Notes under the pieces: generated by a model | What the model saw: the letters and a program-made list of their open reading frames with translations, nothing else | Told to the model about the DNA's origin: nothing | Database searches by the model: none | Shown: positions 23,408 to 36,034 of the stretch, in pieces | Position numbering within the stretch: position 1 is the stretch's first letter | Layout of the letters: each line of letters begins with the position of its first letter | Translations under genes and position numbers: made by a program | DNA from: Nemophila menziesii | Lineage: Eukaryota; Streptophyta; Magnoliopsida; Boraginales; Hydrophyllaceae | NCBI GenBank assembly: GCA_029959085.1 | Contig: JARWIR010000016.1 | Coordinates: 7,423,441 to 7,487,440 of the forward strand | DNA: 64,000 nt | Direction: 5' to 3'

Positions 23408-26400
23408 TTATGAGCGTTTATACAATGACTTAAGATAAGCATAATAATCATTAAGAGTTCCGTCCCTCCATTTAGATGTATCAAGGTTCCGTCTGGCTGA
23501 TTTTGCTGCAAGATCTGTTACACTATTAAGCTTCCGATTAACAAAGTTGATTTTCCAATTAGGAAATCTTTTCATCCAGCTCTTCATTTCGGCAATGAAA
23601 GGTTGTAATTGCCATCGAAGACCTGTATCTATATCAATACCTTGAACAAGTTCGAGGTTATCGGAGTAGAAAGCAACACTCCGGAAATTACAACTGGCAG
23701 CCCTTCTCATAGCGAGAAGGACCGCCCATCCTTCACCTTCGATAGGGCTTCTAACTAGCTGTCTGGTAGTAATCTTCTGAACAACTATGCCCTCTTTGTT
23801 TATCGCCGTAGCCGCCAGACCTGATGGTTCATAGTCCTTCTTAAATGACGCATCACTCATGAAGATAATTTCTGTATCGTCTTTAAGAATTGGGTTGTTT
23901 TCAATGATATCTTCATTATTGGTCTCATCAAAATTCTTATTTTCTTTAATCTTATCTTTATCATTGGTTGCTTTACTTCTGAAAAGATCATTCATCGCTG
24001 AATTAATTTTCATAAGGATATCTTTGATTACCCATGGAGTTTTTTCATGAAAGCTTCTCATCTTTGCCTTCCAGATATTCCATAATGTCAGAAGAAAGTA
24101 TGCCGTAAATTTGCTTTGATCCCATCCATTTCTGCTGTATTTCTTCCTAAGATCAATGAACCATTCTCCTATATCATACTTTTTATCTTTTTCTATCATA
24201 ACTTGTAATCTTGAATTCGTCCAAACTGCCATGCTAAGAGGACATTTTATGAAAAGGTGTTCAATATCTTCATTGTCTAGTTCGCACCATTCACAAGTTG
24301 CATCTTTAACAATTTTCCTAGATTTCAAGTTTCGTTTAGTAGGAATAGCTCCATTGCATACTTTCCATCCAAAAGATCTGATTTTGTTCATTACATTTGA
24401 TTTCCATATAATATTCCAGAGATCGCTATTTTCTTTCATACCTTGAGAAGATGTTTGCGCTTCATTTTGAATTTCTAATTCAACCAATTTATGATATCCC
24501 GATTTAGTGCTGTATTCACCATCTTTTGAAAATGGCCAAACAATTTTATCCTCCTCTTTGTTAATGATAACTGGTATCTTGCATATGTCATTTATTTGAT
24601 TTGGTGGAAATAGTTGTCTGAGAAGATCCATATTCCAACTGGACAAATCTTGATTAAAGAGTTGTGCTACATATTCTATTGTACATCCCACAGGTCGCTC
24701 CAAGGTTATCTTGCTATTTACCCATTTTTGATCCCAGATATTGATATTGATTCCATTCCCAATCCTCCATATTGCATGTTGTTTAATGAATTGCACTCCT
24801 TTATATATACTTTTCCAACTCCATGAACTTCTATTAGCTAATTTTGTATTAGTAATGTTATCCCATGGGAAATATATACCTTTAAAGACTTTAGCAACAA
24901 GAGAGTTCGGATTACTCATAATTCTCCAGGCTTGTTTAGCTAATAATGCTAAATTCATTTTTTGAAAATCCCTAAATCCAATACCTCCAATATGTTTTGC
25001 TCTAGCAATCTTTTTCCATTTAACCCAGTGAATTCTTTTCTTGTTGTTTGAATCCCACCAGAAATTAGCTACGATTCCCGATAATTTCTTGCATAATGTT
25101 TTAGGAAATTAAAAAATGGACATGGCATAATTAGGTATCGCTTGCAATACAGCTTTAATCAGAACTTCTTTGCCTCCATCTGATAAGAGATTCGCAAAAT
25201 AACTTGATGATTTGTTGAGAAGTTTATCTTTGATATAATTTAAATTCTCCGATTTTGATCTTTTGAGTGAAAAAGGAATTCCTAAATATTTGCCGAATGA
25301 GGATGTTCTTTTGACATTAAGTGTTTTAGCAACCTCGTCACATAGATCTTCCGGGGTTCCTTTGCTGAAAATAATAGATGATTTCTGAAAGTTAATTCGT
25401 TGACCCGAAGCTTGACAAAAGAGCTTAATGGTATCCTTGAAACATTCTATTTCATTCTTATCAATATTAATGAAGAAAAGAGCATCATCAGCAAAAAGGA
25501 GGTGAGTGAGAGCTGGGCAGCTTCTTGTTATTTTAATTCCTTTAATATTTCCTTCCCGGCATTGATAATTGATGAGACTTATAAGACTTTCTGTAAGAAT
25601 AGAAAAAAGAAGTGGTGATAGTGGGTCTCCTTGCCTTATTCCTCTGGATGGTGAAAACTTCTTTAATCTCTGTCCATTAACTTTCACTTGAAGTGTCACC
25701 GATGATATACAATTATAAATCCATTTAGTCCACTTTTCACAAAAACCAATGGCTTTGAGTATTTGAATTAGAAAATTCCAATTGACTTGATCGTATGCTT
25801 TAGCCATGTCAATTTTCACTGCTGCATAATTCTTTTTAGATTTTCTTTTATTCTTAAGAAAAAAAGCCACCTCTTGCGCAATTAAAATGTTATCTTGTAT
25901 GCTCCTTCCTTTGATAAATGCAGATTGAGTCGGGGATATAAGGTCTTCCATCATCGGTTGTAATCTATTGGCTATAACTTTAGATATAATTTTATAGCAA
26001 AAGTTGAGACATGCTATTGGTCTATAATCCGCTACCGATTCTTGGTAATCGCCTTTCGGTATAAGAGTTATCACTGTATCATTAATCCCATTTAGAGGAG
26101 TATTGAGTTCAAAAAAATCCTTAACAATGGTATTAATATCTTCTTTGAGAGTTTCCCAATTTTCTTGATAAAAGATTCCAGGTAGGTCATCCGGTCCCGG
26201 TGCTTTAGATCCAGACATATCAAAGACTGCCTTTTTAACTTCCTCCAAGTTTGGTATCTTCGTAATATCCTCATTCATTCTATCTGAGATCTTATGGGGT
26301 ATATGTTGAAAGATATCTGGAACTTGATTAATCGCTTGATTAGAGAATAAATTAATGCAATAATCTTGAATAATACCTTTAATTTCCGACTCATTATCTG

Positions 26401-27619
26401 TCCATAACCCTTCTTTATTTTTAATAGTCGTAATCCTATTAATTTTCCTCCTAAAGATTGTTTTAGCATGAAAATATCTTGTATTTTTATCCCCTTTTTT
26501 AATCCATTCATCTCTTGCCTTATCCGCCCAAAATAGTTCCTCTTGCTTCCAAGCCTCTTCTAATTTTGTATACAACTCTTTTTCTTTAAGCCAATTATCA
26601 TCCGTACTCTCCATATTTTGTAGTTTGACTAATTCATTTTAATATCTCTCTATAAGTTTCCGATTATTACGAAAATTTTGTTTACTCCATCCAGTGAGGG
26701 CAAGACAAAGAGTATCTCTTTTCTCACAAAAATCTTTAATAGACTGAATATTACCTTGTTCTTTCCACACATCATTGATAAACACTTTGCACTTCTCATT
26801 TTCAAGCCATCTCGACTCAAACATAAAATATTTCTCATAAGTAGATTTGATAGAATTTATAGATAAAATGAGAGGAGAATGGTCGGAACCAATCGCTGGA
26901 GGTACTTGAATAGATGCATTAGGAAATTTTTCGCACAATGACAATGAAGCTAATCCCCTATCAAGTTTTTCCTTAACGTTTTCCTCCCCTTTTCTTTTAT
27001 TTGTCCATGTGTAAAAACATCCCTTACTTGGCAAGTCGATAAGATTATTTTGGTTAATGAAATTATTGAAATTTAAAATTCTATCAAAGTTAGTACCTCT
27101 TTTACCCAATTTCTCGTTCGTTCTTGATATGTCATTAAAATCGCCGATGAATACAGTAGGAGCATTAATTTTAGAATACCATTTCGTAAAAGATTCCCAT
27201 AACTTATTCCTTTCTTTCTCACATGTTGGGGCATATACACACACCAAATACCAAACATCTTTATTAGATTCCTTAATTTCCGCGATTACAAAAGAAGGAC
27301 CCGAGCTAACAACTCTAAGATCCACAGAATTTTTCCACATCAATAGAATCCCCCCAGACATATAAGATCTTCCCCTGGGTTCGACTATGTGTGAATTTTC
27401 AAAATATTTAAAATGACTACATGATGCAAATTTATTCGATCTTAACTTAGCTTCTAATAAGCATGAAATAGAGAAACGGTACTTCGAAGTAAGGGTCTTA
27501 AACATACTTTTAGTCGAGGGTGCCCTCGCTCCTCGACAGTTCCAGACAAGTACGTTATCCATCGAACCCGGCCCTCTTAAGGGATAGGCCGTCATCCACA
27601 TGAGCGAAAAGAGGACCAC
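23408..27619 (-). pseudogene. LINE ORF2: endonuclease, reverse transcriptase, RNase H, with two stops
   Basis: A 1403-codon frame. The apurinic-type endonuclease (27619-26640) opens VLVWNCRGA and has the IGDFNDI and GSDHSPL motifs. The reverse transcriptase has AFIKGRSIQDNILIAQE, GIRQGDPLSPLLF and the catalytic LLFADDALFF. The zf-RVT region follows (CEWCELDNEDIEHLFIKCP), then RNase H with MSDASF, EGEGWAVLLAM and YSDNLELVQGI; the last block reads VTDLAAKSA. A TAA at about 26,639 between endonuclease and transcriptase, and another at about 25,109 after the transcriptase, are both in frame. Otherwise it is complete, so the copy decayed recently. Confidence 0.9.
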
Positions 27620-29408
27620 TTTCCATCACGGGCACTCCCTGTGTACTTGCAGCCTCCTCAGACGAAGAACCTTCACTAGAAACATCTCCATGGTGTCCAA
27701 AACAATCATCACCTTTACAAAAGTTAAGATTACCATTAACTTGAAAATCTCCCATACGCAAATTATCCTCCTTCTCTTGATTATACAAAAATTGATCTCT
27801 AACTTCATAAAAGCTAGAGTAAAGTTCATCCACAAAAATTTGCATGTCGCTAATTCTCTTCTCCATTGAATTAAAGTCATCTAGGTTAACTTTTTGAATT
27901 TTTTTCTTGGGCTCCTGCTGAATCGGAGCTGGAGCAGACTTTCTTTTATTCTCCATTGGCCATGTGAATTTTTCATGCGGATTAATAACCCTCATCCTAG
28001 GTTTAGTACGCCAATTGATTACTTCATCATTTTCACTTCTAGGGAAGTTACTGAAGTGAACTGATTGTGAGTTTGGTGTTGCTTCCTGAGGCTCATAACT
28101 AAATTCCTTCTCTGAATCATTAACCATTACTGCCTTGCCCTTATTAATGTCTCGAACTATTGCTGGTGGATTGTTGATGTTGATCTCTTCTTGATTAAAA
28201 CCCCTATTCATGTTGTGATTTTCTGCATTGTCGAAAATTTGATCACCTTGTATATTGCTTAGTGCAGCAGTGTCACTTAATAGGTTGAGCGCAGAGTTGT
28301 TATCACCATAGTTGTTATTCGTATCTTGAGTAAACTTCTTATACATTCCATCAATGTCCACTTCCCTATTATCAAGAACTTCTTTAATAGCCTGACTCGA
28401 TACTATAATACTCATTCCAACTTCTCCAAATTCCTCCCTAAAGATTTTGAATATCTCAGGGTAATTCCTCTCCGACAATTCTACAGGCCCTTCAAATTGA
28501 GCAATGTTATTATAAATACCTTCGAGCATTTCTGTGTTCTCGCGTTTTCTCTTTTGTGATTCCGTTTCATTCTTCTTATCCTCCTTACTAGTTTCTCTGT
28601 TGCGAATCTGAGTCGGTATAGATATTGATCCAAATTGAATGTTAGAGATAAGAGCATTATTACCAGCATTTTGACCTTCATCGTCATCTTCACCATCAGC
28701 ATCGTGTCTCCTAAAGGGGTAGAACCTTATGATTTCATCAAAATTTCCCCAGTTATCTCTTTTCCTTAGCACATGAAAAACCACGTCTTCATTTCGTATA
28801 ACCATATCTTTGCTCCAGTTGCTGTATCTCGCTGCATCATCGTTCCAACGAGGTCGTACCATAGCTGCATAGCATGAGAGTTTATTGTGGCCTAGCCTAC
28901 CACAATTGAAACAAAACAATCCTAGGCTCTCATAAGTGAATCCAACCCATGCAAGGCCATCCAGTTGATTAACAAAAACTCCTGTTTTGATTGGTTCTTG
29001 AGTGTCGAAGTTGACTCTGAATCGTATGAAATTGAGATCATCTCTATCAGCAATAGGATAGTCGATTTCACAGACCTCACCAATATAGCTTCCAAACGCT
29101 TCAATAGAATTTATGTTGTTTTGAATTCCTGCTAAGCCGTAGATCCTGACCCATACTGAAGAAGTATTGAGATCAGCCTCGTTCCATTTTTCATTGCCTT
29201 CACATTGATAGATGAGTACATGCATGCCACTTACTAGTCCAGGCCTGTTGAAAAATAATCTGTTTGCTTCTTCTTCTCTGTCAAGGGTTAACTTAAAGAT
29301 ATTTGGTTGAATTTCCTCAAAGATGATTCTGCATCTGATTCCCCAAGTTTCAAGCACAACTTTTCGAAAGGTAGTGAAAGTAATAATTCTGTCTGAGATA
29401 ATTTTAGT
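27555..29408 (-). CDS. LINE ORF1, DUF4283 and CCHC zinc knuckle, about 600 aa
   Basis: Nucleic-acid-binding ORF1 of the plant L1 type. The frame is open from a TAG at about 29,411; the DUF4283 domain begins before any ATG (KIISDRIITF...), so the start is uncertain. Counting from a GTG at 29357, DUF4283 fills roughly residues 1-55. The zinc knuckle is C149-x2-C152-x4-H157-x4-C162, preceded by WVGFTYESLGLFCF. The rest is charged and probably disordered. It overlaps the start of ORF2 by 65 bp, a usual arrangement. Confidence 0.75.
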   Translation of the reverse strand, partial: TKIISDRIITFTTFRKVVLETWGIRCRIIFEEIQPNIFKLTLDREEEANRLFFNRPGLVSGMHVLIYQCEGNEKWNEADLNTSSVWVRIYGLAGIQNNINSIEAFGSYIGEVCEIDYPIADRDDLNFIRFRVNFDTQEPIKTGVFVNQLDGLAWVGFTYESLGLFCFNCGRLGHNKLSCYAAMVRPRWNDDAARYSNWSKDMVIRNEDVVFHVLRKRDNWGNFDEIIRFYPFRRHDADGEDDDEGQNAGNNALISNIQFGSISIPTQIRNRETSKEDKKNETESQKRKRENTEMLEGIYNNIAQFEGPVELSERNYPEIFKIFREEFGEVGMSIIVSSQAIKEVLDNREVDIDGMYKKFTQDTNNNYGDNNSALNLLSDTAALSNIQGDQIFDNAENHNMNRGFNQEEININNPPAIVRDINKGKAVMVNDSEKEFSYEPQEATPNSQSVHFSNFPRSENDEVINWRTKPRMRVINPHEKFTWPMENKRKSAPAPIQQEPKKKIQKVNLDDFNSMEKRISDMQIFVDELYSSFYEVRDQFLYNQEKEDNLRMGDFQVNGNLNFCKGDDCFGHHGDVSSEGSSSEEAASTQGVPVMESGPLFAHVDDGLSLKRAGFDG

Positions 29409-29421
29409 GTAAAAGGTATAT

Positions 29422-30414
29422 TCAGAAAGCGTGCAAGGCTAATAATCCCCACAGAGTAGGAGACACATTAACCCAGATAATAAAATAATCGAGATTGAGT
29501 CTTATATCAGAAGTAAGCTCTTGATTCAGATAAGTTGCCCAATAGATGAAGAGGAATTTGCATGGTTTGATATAGTAAGATTCGTACGCCGTATACGCTC
29601 CATTTTCCATGCTAAACGTGCTGATATATTTGTTCTGATTGGCTTGTTTGTAAAGTAACTTTTTGGATTTATTATTAATATAAGTAATATATTTGATGTA
29701 GTGAATCTTATAACCCCTGCAAACATCAGAAGAAACATTCACATATATATGATTATAGGAAGGGATATTACCCGAGTTTTGATAGTCTATTTTATAGCTT
29801 TGGCATCTTCCATTAAATTCTTCTTCACACTTCTTTTTGTGCACCAAGAAATATTTAATTACAGTTATATAGTGATAGAATATATTCGACCTGATGAAGA
29901 TTTTATAATAATTGCATATCATCTCCATTAATAGAATTCCAGTAATAAAACCTGTGAGTATGATAAGATCCTTTAATATTCTCAAGAGCTTGTGTCTGTT
30001 ACCATTAACTCCAGCAATTAAACCTTGAAGAACATTAATGTCAATTATTGGGAAAAAGAGAAGCTTATAAATTCTAAGCTGCATGGCCTTAGATCTCATA
30101 GAAACAGCAGAAAACTGATCATAGAACTTCCCCAAACTTAATTTCATTATATAGTTACCACTTAGAATGCTCTGCATGTGTGCTAAACGAGAACTATAGT
30201 TTAGATCAATACCCAAACAGTAGGAAGTAAAGGCAATTAGAGTTAGATCATAGAGGAAACTTGGATGCATGTTAAAAAATATAATAATTTGATTCCAAAT
30301 TATCTCTCTAATCCACCAGAAGGTTAAATAAGCAACTGGGCCTCGATCATAGTCCATAGCAAGAAACAGAAATAAAATTAATTGCCTAGCTACAATTTTT
30401 GGATCTGAAATCAT
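29422..30414 (-). CDS. 330-codon ORF of unknown function in the LINE 5' region
   Basis: An uninterrupted ATG-started frame upstream of ORF1 in an AT-rich context where stops should be frequent. The product starts MISDPKIVARQLILFLFLAM, is rich in Ile, Leu, Tyr and Phe, and has hydrophobic stretches around residues 110-125 and 140-165 that could be membrane segments. It resembles no domain I know; the usual ORF1 RNA-binding motifs are absent. Its stop lies at the place where the DUF4283 frame of ORF1 opens, in another frame, so a frameshift could link them. It could be a genuine extra LINE ORF, a captured host sequence, or the displaced N-terminal part of ORF1. Confidence 0.45.
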   Translation of the reverse strand: MISDPKIVARQLILFLFLAMDYDRGPVAYLTFWWIREIIWNQIIIFFNMHPSFLYDLTLIAFTSYCLGIDLNYSSRLAHMQSILSGNYIMKLSLGKFYDQFSAVSMRSKAMQLRIYKLLFFPIIDINVLQGLIAGVNGNRHKLLRILKDLIILTGFITGILLMEMICNYYKIFIRSNIFYHYITVIKYFLVHKKKCEEEFNGRCQSYKIDYQNSGNIPSYNHIYVNVSSDVCRGYKIHYIKYITYINNKSKKLLYKQANQNKYISTFSMENGAYTAYESYYIKPCKFLFIYWATYLNQELTSDIRLNLDYFIIWVNVSPTLWGLLALHAF

Positions 30415-30672
30415 AATAAAATGGTAATAATGAAACTAATGCATACTAATAAAGAAAGCTGAGTACAAAAAAGAGATTATTAAAGCCGAGAATATGTTAG
30501 ATTAGGCCATTTTAAACGGGAGACAAAGGAATTGGGATTAAAGGAGAAAGAAATAAAGGATGAAAAACGTATATTTTGGAGTTAAATTTGAACAGTAAAT
30601 GTTTTTGTTGAGAGCATATGTTTTAGAGAGAGAAAGAAATTTTGTATTTCTTCTATGTATATTTTAAAACTC

Positions 30673-31462
<790 letters not shown>

Positions 31463-31471
31463 TTTAAATAT

Positions 31472-32948
31472 GGGTGAATTGTATATAGGGTCTTGGAAAC
31501 CATCTTTCTTCTCTATAGAGTAGTTTTCAAAAATGCTATTCTTCTTAGGGACCTCATTTTTACAATAGCCTTTCCTACCCTTACTACCACTAAAAGGCAA
31601 AAAAGTGTGACGTCACTATTTCTCTCTCCTCTACCTACCACTACACACCTACCTTCAACCTCCGACCACCGATTACCAACCACCGACCACCGACCTCCGA
31701 CCTCTGACCACCAGTCACCGGTCGCCGGAAAAAACATAGAGTATCGGGAAAAAACATAGAGTATCGGAAAAAAACATAGAGTACTCTATATATTTGCTGA
31801 GTACTCTATAAATTTGCGGAGTACTCTCTAAAGTTCTTCGAGTGCACTAATAAAATTACGGAGTACTCTTAAAAAAAATCTCGGAGTACTCTAAGAATTG
31901 GTGAGTATTTTAGTAATTTGATGAGTATTATTAAAAAACAAAGCATACATAGTCAAAACAAATCTCTATTTATCTTTATTACACAATTTTGAATAAATTA
32001 CAAAATAATATACAATTAAAAAATAATAATAATAACCTAACTACCTTGACCAGATCTGGTCAAACCAGATCTGAAAAGAAAAAAACTCAATCGTACATCA
32101 ACAATCTTCTCCGGCGAAACACCATCACCAATCTTCTCCGTGGTGTCTTCTCTACCTCGCGCGACATTCTCCATTACAGCTTCATTATTGCTCAGGCGCA
32201 GCATTCCAGGGCTTGTTCTCCATTACAGCTCACTGTTCATCGGAGAAACCCACCGGCGAGGATGCAGCAGATCTGGAGAGCTCGAGGATGCCGCAGATCC
32301 GGCGCTCGTAAAGGACTGTCTTCCATGGCTTCTCAAGCAGGTCGAAGCTTCGTCAATGGAGGGCTGTCTTCCATGGCTTCTCACGCAGTTTGATCCTTCG
32401 TGAATGGTGTTCGCTAGCTGCATCTCGGCGCTGCAACTCCAACAAGCAGAGATCGATGCCGCCAACAGAGATGAAGGAAGCCGCCGTCAGGTTGGATGGT
32501 GGTGGTGGTGCTCAACGAGGACGACGCCGACAACAGAGATGAAGAAAGCCGCCGACAGTTTCCATACTCTTCTTCTCCGGCGAGACGAGAAGGGAGCTCC
32601 GATGGTTCGAAGAATGGTGTCGGTTGGGTAGCCATTTCAGTGGTGGTGGTGGTGTTATGGTGGTGGTGTTATGGTGGTGGCGGCGGCGGTTTGGGAGTTG
32701 AGGTAGCTCACGGAAGAGGGGAGTGGGGAGGAGAGAGTGGTGAGAGAAATTAGATCCGAAATTATAATGGTAGGGTTTCTAAATTAGTATATATAGAAGA
32801 CAAAAAATAAAACGAGGGTAGTAACGTAATAGGGGCTTTGGGGTTCATGTGTTAAAAACTTTCTGAGGTCTTTAGTAAGAAGAGGCTCTAGGCGGGGTCC
32901 CTATCTTAAAGAGGGGGGTGTGTTCAAGACCCTAAGTGGCATTTACTC
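31472..32948 (-). mobile_element. Mutator-like element, family 1, perfect 9-bp duplication
   Basis: Flanked by TTTAAATAT on both sides (31463-31471, 32949-32957). The left end is GGGTGAATTGTATATAGGG and the reversed right end is GAGTAAATGCCACTTAGGG. It is inverted relative to the other copies: the GGTGG/CCGG block and GAGTACTC repeats come first (31,650-31,900), then a palindromic CCAGATCTGGT segment near 32,048, a GC-rich gene-like block (32,100-32,750), and last a reversed TATA-like box near 32,793. The GC-rich block has long open frames on both strands but none resembles a known protein. Non-autonomous. Confidence 0.9.
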
Positions 32949-33113
32949 TTTAAATATCTAGTATTTTAAAAACATTAAATATATAATATAATATAAGCAT
33001 ATTAATGCATTTTAAGTATATGTTTTTAAAAATAAAATTGATAGAAGAGGATTTCATGAGAGTAATTTTCTGTAATTTTTAAATCGTTAGATTACATGTG
33101 CTTAGGTTTAATA

Positions 33114-34684
33114 GGGTGAATTAATGTTTAAGGCCCAACTATCATTAAAGTTATATAGTAAGGCCTTCTAGTTACTGAAACCAAATATCCCAACTAAAGA
33201 AGGTAAAAAGACAAAAAATACCCCCCCAACCCTATTATGCACTGTGAAAACCATTTTACAAAAACAAAAACCCAATATAGGATTTGGGTCTACACAAATC
33301 GATTCCTCTCTGTGCAAGCTTGCTGAACATCTCTCTCTACCCTCTCCTACTCACCTATCCACCATGCCCGCCACCTTCATCCTCCCTGTTTCCCTTCCAA
33401 CCTTCAGGCAGCCACACCTCCATTCGTGAAACAGAGCCACCAAAACTCACCGTTCCTGCACCACCAACAAACCTCCATAGCTGCGCAGTACCACCACCCC
33501 TCCATAGCTGCTGCCGGAGCTCTGCTGCACCACCAACCACCCTTCGCTGCTGCTGCTGCACCAAGATCTGGTGCAACATTCAAGATCTGCTGCAACATTC
33601 GAGATCTGCTGCAACCTTCGAGGTCTGCTCCATCACCGATCACGACCAAGCTTCTGCCGGAGCTCTGCTGCACCACCAACCACCCTTCGCTGCTGCTGCT
33701 GCACCAAGAAAGCTTGGATCCATCGAATTAAAGAGATTCTGCCGCCGCCGCTGTGTTGGAGAAGACTCCCACCGCCGCTGTGACGAAGTCTCCCTCTTTC
33801 CTCCACCAGATTCGCCCTTCGCCGCCGCTGTGTTGGAGAAGACTCCCACCGCCGCTTCAACTCTGCTGCTCTCCTTCTTTCTCAGACCATCAGTGACGAG
33901 ACCGGCATGGTCCAGACATCAGTGACGAGACCGGTATGGTCCAGCCATCAGTGACGAGACTACCATGTCCAGCCCATCGGTGACGAGCCCACCATCGATG
34001 TCAGACTTCCTTTTGTATTTTTTTTTTAATTTTCTTTACAGATCATGAAATTATCTAATTTCATTTCCGTTTCTTATTTTTTTCAGGTAACGTGTAAATA
34101 AAAAATCGGGTCAGACCCTATTGGGTGAATCCTCATATCTCAGTTGGGCCAGCCCTTTATTAGTTTTTTTAATCATGGATAAATTGGATTTGGGTACAGC
34201 CATAGGGGCAATGACTTGGATTGTTTTTTATTTCTTTAGACATGTATTTTTAGTAAAAAAGCTTGGGTACAGCCCTATGGGTGCAGACTTGAACTAATTT
34301 TGACTTGGACAACCCCGTAGCATGGAATGAATTTGGACAAATACGGACTTGTGTACAGACCGGGGTACACGAATTTGGTTGGACATGCATGTACTTGGAC
34401 AAAATCGAAACATTGGACGTATAGAAAAATTTCATTTTATCCACTTAAAAAGAACTTATGTCTGTACCGATATAAAATATAGTACGTACCTTTGTAAATG
34501 TACCGAAAAGAATATCTGGTAAGTTAAAGAAAAAATAAGAAAACAGAATTAAAAATAATTGAAAAGGGTAGAAAGGTAAGAAAGTTAACTACAAAATGGA
34601 GTTAGGCTTTAAAAAGAAGTGTTATCTAGTTGGGACTTAAAACCTAATCAAGTTAGGATATGGGCTTCTTTTTGTAGATTCTTC
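33114..34684 (+). mobile_element. Mutator-like element, family 2, perfect 9-bp duplication
   Basis: Flanked by GGTTTAATA (33105-33113, 34685-34693). The left end GGGTGAATTAATGTTTAAGG and reversed right end GAAGAATCTACAAAAAGAAG are imperfect inverted repeats that run on through CCCA. Inside is a GC-rich, proline- and alanine-coding-like block (33,300-33,990) with internal duplications, among them a 26-bp unit CATCAGTGACGAGACC repeated about four times at 33,889-33,990, then an AT-rich part with TTGGGTACAGCCCTA-type repeats (34,190-34,400). A 213-codon frame at 33,284-33,925 looks like low-complexity read-through, not a known protein. Confidence 0.8.
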
Positions 34685-34693
34685 GGTTTAATA

Positions 34694-35795
34694 TACCCAA
34701 TTATTCTTTTTTTAATATGGGAGAGTTATTCTAACTAGATGTTATTGATACAGTTGGAACCTGTCTAGAAAAATAAACAAAGTTCTGAATAGTTAAACTA
34801 ACCCAATCTTTTTTCTTTTTAACTCTTGGCATTTACAACTTAATCTGACCATTTGAGAAATGCTTTGACCTTTTAATGTTCCATACAAAATAAAATTTTG
34901 TTTGGCAATTTCCACCAAAGCTATTTTTCGACAAAGGAAGCATGTCCAAACAATTACTTGTCAAGTATGTATTCACAACTGGAAATGCTGACCGTCTGCT
35001 TATTGAATGTCTCATTTACTTGTCAAGTTTGGATACAATCCGTATTTGATAGTCCAGACAATATTCTGCAAGGAGACTGGATCTTTCTTATTGGTACATA
35101 AGTTGCATTTGGTAGTTGGGTTAAAAAATAGTACACTCCATATATTCTTACAAATTTATTGCAAATCCGGAAACTACTAATGCAATGTCTCTTTGAAAAT
35201 GTTATTTGAATTGAGGCACCAATCATCTTATGAATATATTTTTTGAACATAATTGGCTCAAATAAGAATGATAGGATAATAGAGTTTCAGTTCCTCGTTT
35301 GTGATGTTTGATTCCATCTTCTATCGAGTCAATATGAATCGCGGTAGTTGAAGGAATGATCATAAACAACTCTGTAACAACCATATGGTATAATTTGGCA
35401 GTTGAATGAGAAGGAAAGCAAACTCAAAAGTTCAAAAGAGAGACAATACTTATCAACAAAAAATTGCCTTTAAAGTCTTACAGGGTACAACATCTGCACA
35501 AAGAAATTTACACCTTATTATGTGGATCATCCACATTAGAACTTCCAACATATTCCTGGTTCATTATCTCGGTTGACTAATGTTTTGTTAGATATTCTAG
35601 AAGAAATTTGTCTGCAGTCTCATGATCCAGTTTCACTCTATTCTTTTGATGAATTTTTGTAGTGGTCCTTGATAGAACATTAATATGGTGATAGGAAGTT
35701 TTTCCCTTCAGTTAAGACATAGTTAGTTAAATAATGTTTGTATTTGTTTATGCTATTTTGGTTAATATAGCTACTATTTTCCCAAACAAAAAAAC
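34694..35795 (+). other. Unresolved tract, possibly a decayed LINE 3' end
   Basis: Non-coding now. Around 34,970-35,060 broken frames suggest the LINE zf-RVT pattern (HNW, LLIECLIY), and the tract ends in an A-rich run at about 35,786-35,793 just before sequence shared with the 3' flanks of the pathogen-related genes. Weak evidence only. Confidence 0.3.
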
Positions 35796-36034
35796 ACCTC
35801 CAAACACAAAGAGTACTTTCCAAAATAAGAAATGTAAATGGTCTGAAAACATTACAACACGAACACAAAATTAAACAACATTGACCAGAAACCACAAGTC
35901 ATAAAACAACAAAAACCGAACAAAGAAGAGGCATAAACAATTTTTGGGATACATATCAAGCTGTTATTGAAAGTTGAAACTTTTTCTTATTATATTCTTG
36001 ATCCCCAAAAGTAAAATCTAAATAAGCCAAATAC

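Larger units (their letters stand above)
23373..30655 (-). mobile_element. Near-full-length L1-type LINE, 7.3 kb
   Basis: A minus-strand insertion in unit B. Its poly-A tail appears as a T run at about 23,373-23,394. A 17-bp duplication TGTATATTTTAAAACTC flanks it (23356-23372, 30656-30672); unit A near 11,150 holds one copy of the site. Order on its own strand: a long 5' region with an unusual 330-codon ORF, ORF1 (DUF4283 and zinc knuckle), and ORF2 (endonuclease, reverse transcriptase, RNase H). ORF2 has two in-frame stops and no frameshift. It inserted after the segmental duplication. Confidence 0.95.

Noticed and set aside
33284..33925. 213-codon frame rich in Pro, Ala, Ser and Cys
   Set aside because: It lies inside a transposon, is driven by CTG/CAC repeats with several frames open at once, and resembles no protein family.
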